A stretch of DNA of 54,097 nt. It comes from an uncultured Methanobrevibacter sp. (GTDB lineage: Archaea; Methanobacteriota; Methanobacteria; Methanobacteriales; Methanobacteriaceae). Positions within the stretch are counted from its first letter, which is position 1. The number at the start of each line of letters is the position of its first letter. Position numbers and translations under genes: made by a program. The notes beneath the pieces are model-generated. The model made no database searches, had not been told where the DNA came from, and saw only the letters and a program-made list of their open reading frames with translations. The stretch lies in NCBI RefSeq assembly GCF_902769175.1, contig NZ_CACXNW010000026.1, positions 1 to 54,097 of the forward strand. The letters are read 5' to 3'. Below are positions 27,151 to 36,149 of the stretch, in pieces.

Positions 27151-29086
27151 TTGAAGACATTATTTCCTCATTTTTCTTCTTGGATTTATTCAAATCCTTT
27201 TTAAGCTTATTGTTTTCCTTTTTTAAATTGGAAATCTTTTTGTTAAGGCTTTCATTGTCTTCCTTTAATTCATTGATCTTTTTGTAGTATGTTTCAGCAG
27301 TTTCCAATTTGTCATCACTTAAGTTAAAGTTGCTAGCCTTTTCCAAGCTTTCAAATGAATTGAAGTCTGCAGCAGCTGCACAATCAATTAATAGGAAAAG
27401 CTTGTTAAAATGATAAATTGTCTTATGTTTTTTCAAGTCAATGAATTCTCTTTTCAATGGATAGAATGCATTGTTTCTTGTTTTTCTTAATTTTTTCATT
27501 TTTTTATCATCTGATAAGTCTTCATTTAATGCTGTCAAATGATCCCTTAAAATGAAGTAATCTAAAGAGGTGATTCCACATTTTGACATGATATTGTCAT
27601 GATTTTCATCCTTGTTGATGAATTCTGTCTTTAAGAGAGGGTCTAATTTATCATGTATGAAGTTATAATCCCATAGGAATGGCTCTTCCATATGTCTGCT
27701 GTCCTCATATCCCTCAACATTAAATTCATCCAGACCAGTTTGAGGCAATTTGTCATTGGCAAATGGTATTTCCAAGAGTTTCGGATTTCCTCTTTTTAAA
27801 ACATTGTAAATGAAGTCCTTATAGGTGAATTCGTTATATTTTTTATTTAAAAAGGCAATCCATAATTCAAGGCAAGTTCCAAACAATGGGAAATAGAATT
27901 CTTCTCTGGACAATCTCCTTCTTGAAGACCATCTGGATATGTTCATCAATGTTTCAATAGTTTCACGCTTGTATAAATCATTTCCATGCTGATAAAATTC
28001 AGTAGGATTAAGATATTCCCTTGAATAATCTTCAATAGCATCGTGGGAGTCAAATTCTCCTTGTGATATATAAAATGTAGATGCAAATTCACTTAATGAT
28101 GATGGGAAATACCTTAACTCATTTTCCCCATAGCTATTGTTGACCCAATCGACATCTAAGCATTTGGATACCTCTTCGCCAAGTATGACATCAGGGTGAT
28201 TTGGCAATCCATCAGTTACTGCTTGAATCTTAATGTCATATTTTGGACAGAATTTAGCAAGCATCATTAGGGATAATCTGGAATCAAAGCCTCCAGTTGA
28301 TCCTACCGTGATTTGACTAAGGTTTTCTGAAATGGTTTTGAAAAAGATATCTGCATAATTCTCTAAATAGGAATAGTATCTGTCATAAAATTGTTCTCTG
28401 TCCTCTAAATATAATTTTTCAAACCATTCTGGAATAATGATTTCTGAATTTCTCTTTATTTCGAATTGGCCGTTCTTAAGGTTTATATCATCAAAAGGGA
28501 ATAATCTTGATATGTTTTTAAAAATAGTGTTTCTATAGCTTTTCTTATCTTCTCCAGCGTACCATTGGCTGAATCTATTTATGTCTCTGATAAATTCAAT
28601 GTCATATAAATCTACAAATTTATGCTCTTGGAAGCTTTTAACGCCGTCTACAATTAGTTTTAACTCATTTGATATGATTGCACAGTTATCATCCTCATAA
28701 AAGTATATTGGGTGAACAGCAGATAATGATGATTTGAAGTAGCCATTTCCATCGCTGTTGCAATAGAATGTTTGATAATTTCCCAATATCAGCTTATCTT
28801 CATCAATTGCTTTTTTAATGTTATGTACATTGTTTTCTTCATATGAGTTTTCAATGGCAAAGAGCCCATTTACAAAATTGATTTCATTGTCTGTGAATGC
28901 GTATGAAAAATCCTCTCTTTCATTGTAGACCATATTATATGTGTATAAATAAACTATAATGTTATTGAACTCTCTTTTAATGGAGCCATTAGCTATTAAT
29001 GAAGGGGCATTAACAGAATCCAATAGCTCATTGTTGATTAAATCGCTATTGAAATTTTCCTTTTTTGATATAATTAAGAATCTCAT
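27113..29086 (-). CDS. asparagine-synthetase-like ATP pyrophosphatase with coiled-coil tail
   Basis: 657 residues. The PP-loop is STGGFDSR (263-270), as in asparagine synthetase and beta-lactam synthetase. The N-terminal glutaminase-like half starts MRFLIIS without the Cys2 nucleophile, so it cannot use glutamine in the usual way. The sequence TYxLSA-type SSLSAVHPIYFYED resembles the inactive Ntn half of these enzymes. Residues 598-640 are a Lys/Glu-rich coiled coil, followed by SSKSWKLTSVF, a tail commonly found on glycosyltransferases and related surface-polymer enzymes. It probably forms an amide or similar bond in cell-envelope or secreted-molecule synthesis. There is no Shine-Dalgarno; a TATA-like region is close to the ATG. 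Confidence 0.8.
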   Translation of the reverse strand: MRFLIISKKENFNSDLINNELLDSVNAPSLIANGSIKREFNNIIVYLYTYNMVYNEREDFSYAFTDNEINFVNGLFAIENSYEENNVHNIKKAIDEDKLILGNYQTFYCNSDGNGYFKSSLSAVHPIYFYEDDNCAIISNELKLIVDGVKSFQEHKFVDLYDIEFIRDINRFSQWYAGEDKKSYRNTIFKNISRLFPFDDINLKNGQFEIKRNSEIIIPEWFEKLYLEDREQFYDRYYSYLENYADIFFKTISENLSQITVGSTGGFDSRLSLMMLAKFCPKYDIKIQAVTDGLPNHPDVILGEEVSKCLDVDWVNNSYGENELRYFPSSLSEFASTFYISQGEFDSHDAIEDYSREYLNPTEFYQHGNDLYKRETIETLMNISRWSSRRRLSREEFYFPLFGTCLELWIAFLNKKYNEFTYKDFIYNVLKRGNPKLLEIPFANDKLPQTGLDEFNVEGYEDSRHMEEPFLWDYNFIHDKLDPLLKTEFINKDENHDNIMSKCGITSLDYFILRDHLTALNEDLSDDKKMKKLRKTRNNAFYPLKREFIDLKKHKTIYHFNKLFLLIDCAAAADFNSFESLEKASNFNLSDDKLETAETYYKKINELKEDNESLNKKISNLKKENNKLKKDLNKSKKKNEEIMSSKSWKLTSVFRKK

Positions 29087-29260
29087 ATAAGATATTATAT
29101 TTAAATAATCTTAATAAAGTTATGGTCTAATAGATATTTTGAGTTGCTTGGTATTTTTCTCTCTTTTTATTTTCATTAGATTTCAATTTTTCACTGTTCT
29201 TTTTTTCTTTTATCCGAATATTTTTTCATTAATCATTTTTTCTAATTAATGATGTTTTTT

Positions 29261-29402
29261 ATCAATAGTTAAATAATAATCCGTTCTATTGATTTATTTC
29301 CCTTTTAATAATGTTTTTTATCAATAGTTAAATAATAATCAGTTTATATTAATTTATTTTCCTATTTAATAATGTTTATATACCAATAATTAAATAATAA
29401 TC
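29261..29402. repeat. 59-62-bp tandem repeat, 3 copies
   Basis: ATCAATAGTTAAATAATAAT occurs at 29261 and 29320, and a close variant (ACCAATAATTAAATAATAAT) at 29382. The array lies in the 470-bp divergent spacer between the asparagine-synthetase-like gene and the radical SAM gene. No gene is seen in that spacer (29087-29556). Confidence 0.85.
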
Positions 29403-29556
29403 CAATAAGGAAATAAAGTAAAACTGTTCAAAGTATGAATTTCTAAAAAACACTTTGGCAAATGTATATGATGAGTGGAAGCATATGCCCTATTTCTTAT
29501 TTTATTGTGTAAAGATGAAATGGGATAGCAGTTTATGGATTTAAGGAGAGGAATCA

Positions 29557-30648
29557 ATGGAAAATAATTTTAATTTACAGGAATATTTGGCTAATGGTGC
29601 AGAAATCCTTGTAAAGGATGCTATTCGTGCTTCTCTTAAAAATCCTAAGGAAAGCTTATTTTTAGCAAAGTTTGCAAAGCATACTAAAAAGGCCACTAAA
29701 ATTAGACAGAAATATGAGGAAAAAGGCCAAAACATCCCTATTTTTTTAATAGCAAGCATTACAAGCAGCTGTAATCTCCATTGTGCAGGATGCTATTCAA
29801 GGGCAAATCATGCATGCAATGATGATGCTCCATTGAATCAGCTTAGCGGTGATGAATGGGAAGGAATCTTCAATCAGGCAAAGGACTTGGGAATAAGCTT
29901 TATTGTTCTTGCTGGGGGGGAGCCAATGCTTAGGGAAGATGTCATAGTCAAAGCAAGCCAATTTGATGAAATCCTTTTCCCTATATTTACAAATGGAACC
30001 ATGATTACTGAGGATTATTTAAGGCTCTTTGATAAAAACAGAAATCTTGTTCCAATATTTTCAATTGAAGGAGATGAAGATAAAACAGATGCAAGAAGAG
30101 GAGAAGGGGTTTACTCTCAGCTATTAAATTCAATGGATTTGATGAGAAGGAAAAATATAATCTTTGGAGCTTCACTTACATTTACAAAAGGAAATCTATC
30201 CAATCTCCTTTCAAGAGATTATATAAATCAGTTAAGAGACTTGGGATGCAAGGTAATATTTTTCATTGAATATGTTCCAGTCAATGAGGATACCGTTGAT
30301 CTGGCTCCTGGAGATGATGAAAGGGATTTATTGTTGAATGAAATAGAAGTCTTAAGAAAGGAATATGATGATGTATTGTTTTTATCTTTCCCAGGTGATG
30401 AAAAGACATCTGGCGGTTGTCTTGCTGCAGGAAGGGGATTTTTCCATATAAACTCTCATGGAGGTGCAGAACCTTGCCCTGCTTCACCTTACAGTGACAT
30501 CAATGTTAGGGATTCAAGTCTTCTTGATGCATTGGATTCTAAATTATTCAAGTCCCTTCGTGATGGTGGCATTCTTTTAGATGATCATGAAGGTGGCTGT
30601 GTATTGTTTGAACACAAAGAAGAAGTGGAAAGGTTATTAGAAGAATGA
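29557..30648 (+). CDS. radical SAM / SPASM-like protein
   Basis: 363 residues. The radical SAM cluster motif C72-x3-C76-x2-C79 (SCNLHCAGC) is followed by LAGGEPMLRED, the SAM-binding GGEP motif. A C-terminal segment with GGCLAAGRGFFHINSHG and AEPCPASPYSDIN looks like a reduced SPASM auxiliary-cluster region. The 60-residue N-terminal helical part with many Lys is extra. Radical SAM/SPASM proteins modify peptides or tetrapyrroles; the precise substrate is not shown. AAGGAGAGG precedes the ATG. The frameshifted methyltransferase gene converges on it. Confidence 0.85.
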   Translation: MENNFNLQEYLANGAEILVKDAIRASLKNPKESLFLAKFAKHTKKATKIRQKYEEKGQNIPIFLIASITSSCNLHCAGCYSRANHACNDDAPLNQLSGDEWEGIFNQAKDLGISFIVLAGGEPMLREDVIVKASQFDEILFPIFTNGTMITEDYLRLFDKNRNLVPIFSIEGDEDKTDARRGEGVYSQLLNSMDLMRRKNIIFGASLTFTKGNLSNLLSRDYINQLRDLGCKVIFFIEYVPVNEDTVDLAPGDDERDLLLNEIEVLRKEYDDVLFLSFPGDEKTSGGCLAAGRGFFHINSHGGAEPCPASPYSDINVRDSSLLDALDSKLFKSLRDGGILLDDHEGGCVLFEHKEEVERLLEE

Positions 30649-30788
30649 TTTGATTCTCCTAATCCTTTTTATTATAAAATTTTTTAAGTTTTGTTAAGTC
30701 TGTATTTGCTATTTCTTAAGTTTTATGGGTATTTTTTTCATTTTTTTATTAAAACTATTTTTTTAAGTTTTATAATTTATTTTTTCAC

Positions 30789-31681
30789 TTATTTTCTGCA
30801 TATGAAAACCTTTTCATGCTCTAGCAAACCAAAGACTTTTCTTTTATTTTCATCACTCATAACATCTTTAACTAAAACTTCATCTACATCAAAGCCAACA
30901 GATGCTAATCTGTCTTTAAAGTCATCACCATATCTTCTTAAATGGTCTCTTTGACCATAATGTTTTAATCTTAGCTCTGGTGTATTGTACTCTTCCTTCT
31001 CAAATGTTTCAGGAATAGGGGATAGTGGAACAGTTGTAATGCAAACTCCATCTTCCTTCAATACTCTTCTAAGCTCTTCCATTCCTTTAATGTCATCGGG
31101 AACATGTTCTAAAACATGAGAATTGTAGATAAAGTCAAATGTATTGTCTTCATATGGGATCTCTTCCATATTCACCTTTTCCCTAATATTGATATTTCTT
31201 TCGATATAGATTTCAGGCATAAAATCAACAGGATAATAGTCTATATTGTCATTTTCGCTGAAAAATTTGTATAAAAGCTTTTCAGGAGCAAATGTAAAAT
31301 CTTGCATGGCTTATCAAAGATATTTGGAAGTTTTTGATTTAAAACCAATTGGAAAAACCTATCTCTTTCCAATGAACCGCATACTGGACACATAGCATTT
31401 CTTGGAGGAACTCCATAAGGCTTATAATAATTTATATTCTTACATATCGGACAGTATTTAGCTATTTTATCTGGAACTTCTCCTCCATTAAGCAAATAAT
31501 TAATTGAATTTTCACGAATCTTCATTTGCTCTTTAAGCTCTTTGTTTGCTTTCCTTAATTTCTTACTTTCCTTTTCCTGTTTTTTCAAGTTCTTTTTATT
31601 TGAATCGTATGAATCCTTGTAAAACTTATAGCTATGGCTTTTAGTTAAGAAAAACTCTCCAATATTCTTTTTAAGTGGCAT
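30789..31681 (-). pseudogene. zinc-ribbon SAM methyltransferase, one frameshift
   Basis: The N-terminal part has a Lys-rich coiled coil (25-60) and a four-Cys zinc ribbon (CPICKN and CPVCGSLERDR), leading into FDKPCKILH. The C-terminal part continues as FAPEKLLYKFFSE and a type 11 methyltransferase with FDFIYNSHVLEHVPDD and ELRRVLKEDGVCI. A single missing T in the minus-strand run at 31290-31292 breaks the frame; correcting it gives one protein of about 297 residues. Such zinc-ribbon methyltransferases often accompany glycan biosynthesis. AGAGGAATAAG precedes the ATG. The break lies in a homopolymer, so a sequencing error is possible. Confidence 0.82.
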
Positions 31682-31900
31682 CTTATTCCTCTTTAATATA
31701 TTTTTTTAATTTTAATTTTTATTTATTTTAGTTATGTGATTTTTAGATTATTTTAATCCGGGTATTTTAATCTTTGATTCAATTCTCGATTTAATTGCCA
31801 ATACTTGATATTTAGTAATATTATTTATTTTGAAATATATAAAATTTTTAATTTTATTCATTTTTCGATTAATGGGATAATTAAATTAATAAATCTTGTA

Positions 31901-32303
31901 GCCAATGCTTGTATTCGAAAACATTAAAATGATGGGTTCTTCAATCCATTATTTAAGTATACAAAATTTAAAAAAGTATACCTTTTTATTAAAATTATGA
32001 CTATTATGTGTTCAAATACTCATAAAGTATACATTTTCAATCAAAATTATGATTTGGGACTATTTATGGAAGAATAAATTAAATAAATCAATTTGGTTTA
32101 TATATAACATAGTTAATTGGGTGTTCTTTAATCTATAATCAATACTTATATATTTCTTTAAATTATGTAATCAAGCACTTGCTTTCGATAATATTTAAAT
32201 AGGTGATTATTCAATCTATTTTTATAAGTATGCAATTACTTACAAAGTATACATTTCAATTAAATTTTAGTTATTATGTATTCAAAATACACAAAATGTA
32301 TAC
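31901..32303. promoter_or_regulatory. multi-site upstream region of the secreted paralog array
   Basis: The spacer 31682-32348 has no gene. It holds five exact GTATAC sites (31957, 31976, 32027, 32247, 32298), most in the context AAAGTATACA or ATGTATACA. Two copies of a longer module (starting 31903 and 32172) carry a CTTG-n-TTCG element, then TTCAATC(C/T)ATT, then a GTATAC-like site. A third copy lies before the paralog at 36150. This looks like an operator cluster for one regulator. Confidence 0.6.
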
Positions 32304-32348
32304 ATTTTAATTAAAAGTATTGTTGTGATGTATTTGTGGGAGGATAAA

Positions 32349-33425
32349 ATGATTAAAAAAATATTTTGCTTATGTTTTGTGCTAATTGCTTTAATTGGCA
32401 TATTTGGAATATCTGCTTGTCATGCAAATAATTGTACTGTTGTAGGCTCTAATTCAGGACTTTCCTTGGCGGATTCAGTTCAATCTGTTGATGATGGTTT
32501 TGAATTGCTTAATGATCAAGCTTTAGAAGAAAGGGATGATATTGATTTTAAAAGTGGGATGGTATCTGATTTAAATGGGGATGTCTCTTCAGCAGAAAGG
32601 GATGATATTGATTTTAAAAGTGGGATGATATCTGATTTAAATGAAGATGTCTCTCAAGACAATTGCATTTCCATTCCAAATGATGATAATGCCTCTTTAG
32701 ATGGTGTGGATGAAAGTGCAATTGATTTGAAGGATGATGGTTTCATTATTAATGCAGCTAAAGATGCAAAAAGTAAAATTCCAAGCACATTCATGCCAGT
32801 GTTTGTGAATAAAGAGTTATTTGCCATTGAATTTGATCCGGAAACAGGAATCGTGAAAGTAAATCAGAATTGTCCATATGTGAATACAGCATATATTAAC
32901 TCAAGTGCCCCAGTATTATGGCATGTCTGTGTAGATAATCATGCCTACCAAAAGGAATATCATACTTATTGTGATGATGGGTTTGAGATAGGGGATGCTT
33001 ATCCAAATTGTATATCTAATCAATTTAATTTAACAGCTTGTATAACTGATCATTGTTTGGATACTCTTTACACTGATGGACATTTCAAATGCAATTTATC
33101 CTTTGATGTCTTACGTGATAAAGATTACGGCATTGATTTCAGCGTTGATTTCATATTTCCTTTAGTTGTTGATGACTTTAATAATCTAAAATATTGTGGA
33201 TTAGAGGAGTCAATAGTCCATGTATCTGGAAAGGATTTCACTATATATGACTCAAACGACATTATGATGAGGTATGGACGTTTGTATTATAATCCTAAAA
33301 TAGATAAGATAATTAAAGAGGAAAATCTCGCATTTTGTAATGATTTGGTAAGATACTTAAATACAGTTATTCGTTCAATTGATTTAGCTACTATTAATAA
33401 TTTAAGTAATGCTACTTTATCTTAA
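32349..33425 (+). CDS. secreted paralog A, lipobox-like, unknown function
   Basis: 358 residues, family not recognised. The signal peptide MIKKIFCLCFVLIALIGIF is followed by GISAC, with Cys24 fitting a lipobox (I-S-A-C), so it may be lipid-anchored. A 66-bp tandem repeat (from 32529) duplicates ERDDIDFKSGM. The mature C-terminal domain (about 130-355) has the family signature FDPETGIVKVNQNC and looks beta-rich, ending RSIDLATINNLSN. GGGAGGAT lies 4 nt before ATG 32349, so the longer in-frame start at 32325 is rejected. It is the first of five related genes. Conserved Cys7 and Cys9 are also shared. Confidence 0.8.
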   Translation: MIKKIFCLCFVLIALIGIFGISACHANNCTVVGSNSGLSLADSVQSVDDGFELLNDQALEERDDIDFKSGMVSDLNGDVSSAERDDIDFKSGMISDLNEDVSQDNCISIPNDDNASLDGVDESAIDLKDDGFIINAAKDAKSKIPSTFMPVFVNKELFAIEFDPETGIVKVNQNCPYVNTAYINSSAPVLWHVCVDNHAYQKEYHTYCDDGFEIGDAYPNCISNQFNLTACITDHCLDTLYTDGHFKCNLSFDVLRDKDYGIDFSVDFIFPLVVDDFNNLKYCGLEESIVHVSGKDFTIYDSNDIMMRYGRLYYNPKIDKIIKEENLAFCNDLVRYLNTVIRSIDLATINNLSNATLS

Positions 33426-33531
33426 ATTATTTTTCCTTTTTCATTTTTTAATTAATTAAAATTATGGTTGAGCATATTCAAATAAAAATAAAAATTAAAA
33501 GTATAATCAGGTAATATTCGTGGGGGATAAA

Positions 33532-34475
33532 ATGAATAAAAGAATATTATGTTTATGTTTTGTGCTAATTGCCTTAATTGGCATATCTGGTGTATCTGCT
33601 TGTTATGCAGATAATTCTACTGTTGTAGACTCTAATTTAGGACTTTCTTTGAAGCTTTAGAAGAAATGGATGATATTGATTCTAAAAGTGAAGTGGTAGA
33701 TGATTTAAATGAAGATGTCTCTCAAGAGGATTGTATTTCCATTCCAAGTGGAGATAATGCTCCTTTAGATGGTGTAGATGAAAGTGCAATTGATTTGAAG
33801 GATAATGGTTTCATTATCAATGCAGCTAAAGATGCAAAAAGTAAAATTCCAAACACATTCATGCCAGGACTTGTGGATAAAAATTTATTTGCCATTGAAT
33901 TTGATCCTGAAACAGGTATGGTGAAAGTAAATAGGAATTGTTCATATATGAATACAGAGTTTATTAACTCAAGTACTCCAATGAGATGGTGTGTCCATTT
34001 AGATAATGGTGACTACATGGAGGAATATGGAATTCTTAACTATTATGCATTTGAAACAGCGAGAGGTTATCCAAATTGCATGTCTAATGAATTTAATTTA
34101 ACAGCTTGCATAAAAGATCGTTGTTATTATCCTTATGCCACTGAAGGACATTTAAAATGCATATTGTCCCTTACAGTGTTCCGTGATGATGATCTCAACA
34201 CTGCTTTCAGCGTTGATTTCAAATTCCCTATAGTTAATGACGAATCTAATAATGTAAAATATTTTGGATTGGAGAAGTCAACAGTCCATATATCTGGACA
34301 GGATATCGAAATATATGACTCAAAAGACCCAATGTTCCTTTTCCGTGGACGTAATCATTATATGCCTAAAGTAGAGAAGGTCATTAAGGAACAAAAATTT
34401 GCATTTTGTGATATGGAAAAATTAATCGAAATATTCAATCGTTCAAAAAATAGTTTAAGTCATTTATTTTCATAG
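33532..34475 (+). pseudogene. secreted paralog B, frameshifted after the signal peptide
   Basis: Starts MNKRILCLCFVLIALIGISG with VSAC (Cys24), and a GGGGGATAA ribosome binding site. Relative to paralog A a 49-bp deletion follows SNLGLSL, shifting the frame into TAG at 33658-33660. The alternative frame continues at once (EALEEMDDIDSKSEVVDD) through the complete mature domain with FDPETGMVKVNRNC to 34475. The signal peptide and mature domain are therefore both intact but out of register. The 3' end differs from A and C (FNRSKNSLSHLFS). Confidence 0.8.
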
Positions 34476-34650
34476 GGAGGATAAAATATTCAATCGTTCA
34501 AAAAATAGTTTAAGTCATTTATTTTCATAGGGATGATAAATTTTCAGCCGTTTTAAAAATAGTTTTAGTAATTTTTATTTGTAGGGTGGATAAAATTCAA
34601 ACCCTTCAAAAAATATTTTAAGTAATTTATATTTGTAGGAGGATAAAATG
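34431..34650. repeat. 55-bp tandem repeat, 4 copies, spanning gene end and RBS
   Basis: The unit begins ATATTCAATCGTTCAAAAAA and ends at GGAGGATAAA. Copies start near 34431, 34486, 34540 and 34594. The first is the coding end of paralog B; the last supplies the GGAGGATAAA ribosome binding site of paralog C. The third and fourth copies have diverged. Confidence 0.85.
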
Positions 34651-35611
34651 AAAAAAAGAATATTTTGCTTATGTTTTGTGCTAATTGCCTTAATTGGCAT
34701 ATCTGGTGTATCTGCTTGTTATGCAGATAATTCTACTGTTGTAGACTCTAATTTAGGACTTTCTTTGTTTAGAAGAAATGGATGATATTGATTCTAAAGG
34801 TGAAGTGGTAGATGATTTAAATGAAGATGTCTCTCAAGACAATTGCATTTCCATTCCAAATGAGGATAATGATTCTTTAGATAGCGTTGATGAAAGTGCA
34901 ATTGACTTGAAGGATAATGGTTTCATTATTAATGCAGCTAAAGATGAAAAGAATAACTTTTCAAAGAACTTCCTGCCAATACTTATGAATAAAAATTTAC
35001 TTGTCCTTGATTTTGATCTTGAAACAGGAATCTTGAAAGTAAATCAGAATTGTTCATATATGAATACAACATATATGAACTCAAGCGCTCCTGTAAAATG
35101 GCATATCCTTTTAGATAATAATCCATACCTCAAAGGGGATAGCAAGGGAAACAACCGTGTTATGTGGCAGATGGGTGAGGGTCATCGAAATAGAATAGGC
35201 GATACCATTAATGTATCAGATTACATAGTTGGTATGAATTTGCCAGCTTATGGTGATGGAATTTACAAATGCTTTATTTCCATTGATGTGTTACGTGATA
35301 AAGCTGTAGGCATTGATTTCAGCGTTGATTTCGAATTTTCTGTAGTTGTTGACAATCATGGTAATATAGTAACATATAGGCCATTGGAGAAGTCAATAGT
35401 TCATGTATATGGAAAGGATTTCACTGTATTTAACTCAAAGGACCCTAAGTTTCTTTTATATGGATCTGCACAATATTTGCCTACTGTAAAAAAGATCATT
35501 AGTGCACAAAAAGATGCATATCGTATTGATATGGCAAGATATTTATATACAGTTATGCGTTCATTTGATTTAGCTACTATTAATAATTTAAGTAATACTA
35601 CTTTATCTTAA
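34648..35611 (+). pseudogene. secreted paralog C, frameshifted at the same site
   Basis: Starts MKKRIFCLCFVLIALIGISG with VSAC (Cys24). After SNLGLSL the frame runs through FRRNG into TGA, because four further bases are missing compared with paralog B. The correct frame (LEEMDDIDSKGEVVDD) then stays open through the mature domain with FDLETGILKVNQNC to RSFDLATINNLSN at 35611. Again both parts are preserved but out of frame. GGAGGATAAA precedes the ATG. Confidence 0.8.
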
Positions 35612-35625
35612 ATTAATTAATTTTT

Positions 35626-35723
35626 GGGGGCTGTTGAAAACCTTTTTTAAAATTTTATTTTAAATCTTTTTAACAGTAATTTTTAAAAATTTTTATATAA
35701 ATTTATAGGATTTCAACAAAGCC
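35626..35723 (+). mobile_element. MITE-like element, copy 1
   Basis: A segment of about 96 bp nearly identical to 44435-44532. Ends are inverted: TGTTGAAA (35632-35639) and TTTCAACA (35711-35718), in the wider context GGCTGTTGAAA / TTTCAACAAAGCC. It lies 15 bp after paralog C and has no coding capacity. Confidence 0.6.
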
Positions 35724-35740
35724 TAATTTTTTATTTTATT

Positions 35741-35839
35741 GAGGCTGTAAAATTTTATAGGCTTATTTTAATTTTATTAGATTTCTTTAAAAGTAAAAAT
35801 CAATATTATTATTTTAAGCCTAAACTTTTTTACAAACTC
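35741..35839. mobile_element. second inverted-repeat element
   Basis: Left arm GAGGCTGTAAAATTTTATAG with TAGGCTTA, and right arm TAAGCCTA with TTTTTTACAAACTC, pair imperfectly over about 25 bp with about 50 bp between. It may be another short non-autonomous element or a structured RNA; only one copy is seen. Confidence 0.4.
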
Positions 35840-35969
35840 ATTTTATTTTATTTTATTTTTAGCTTATTTTTTGATTAAATTAAGTTTATTATTAGTTTAT
35901 TCATCAAATATTTAATAATTTGTTGTTTAATTTAGAAATTAATGGTAATACTTCCTTTAAATCATCTAA

Positions 35970-36084
35970 GCAAGTACTTGCATTTGGAAACATTTATATA
36001 TGACATTGTTCAATCTATTTACTGGTGTATACAAATATTTGCAATGTATACTCAATGAAGTATACAAACATCTGTGGTGTATAC
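35970..36084. promoter_or_regulatory. palindrome and four GTATAC sites before paralog D
   Basis: GCAAGTACTTGC (35970-35981) is a perfect palindrome. It is followed by TTCAATCTATTT and GTATAC at 36027, 36046, 36060 and 36079. The order and the distance to the start codon (about 180 bp from the palindrome) match the region before paralog A. Confidence 0.6.
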
Positions 36085-36149
36085 TTATCGAAATATATGG
36101 ATACTACAATTAGCTGTCAAGTAGATTTTAGTATTTTTGGGATGATATT

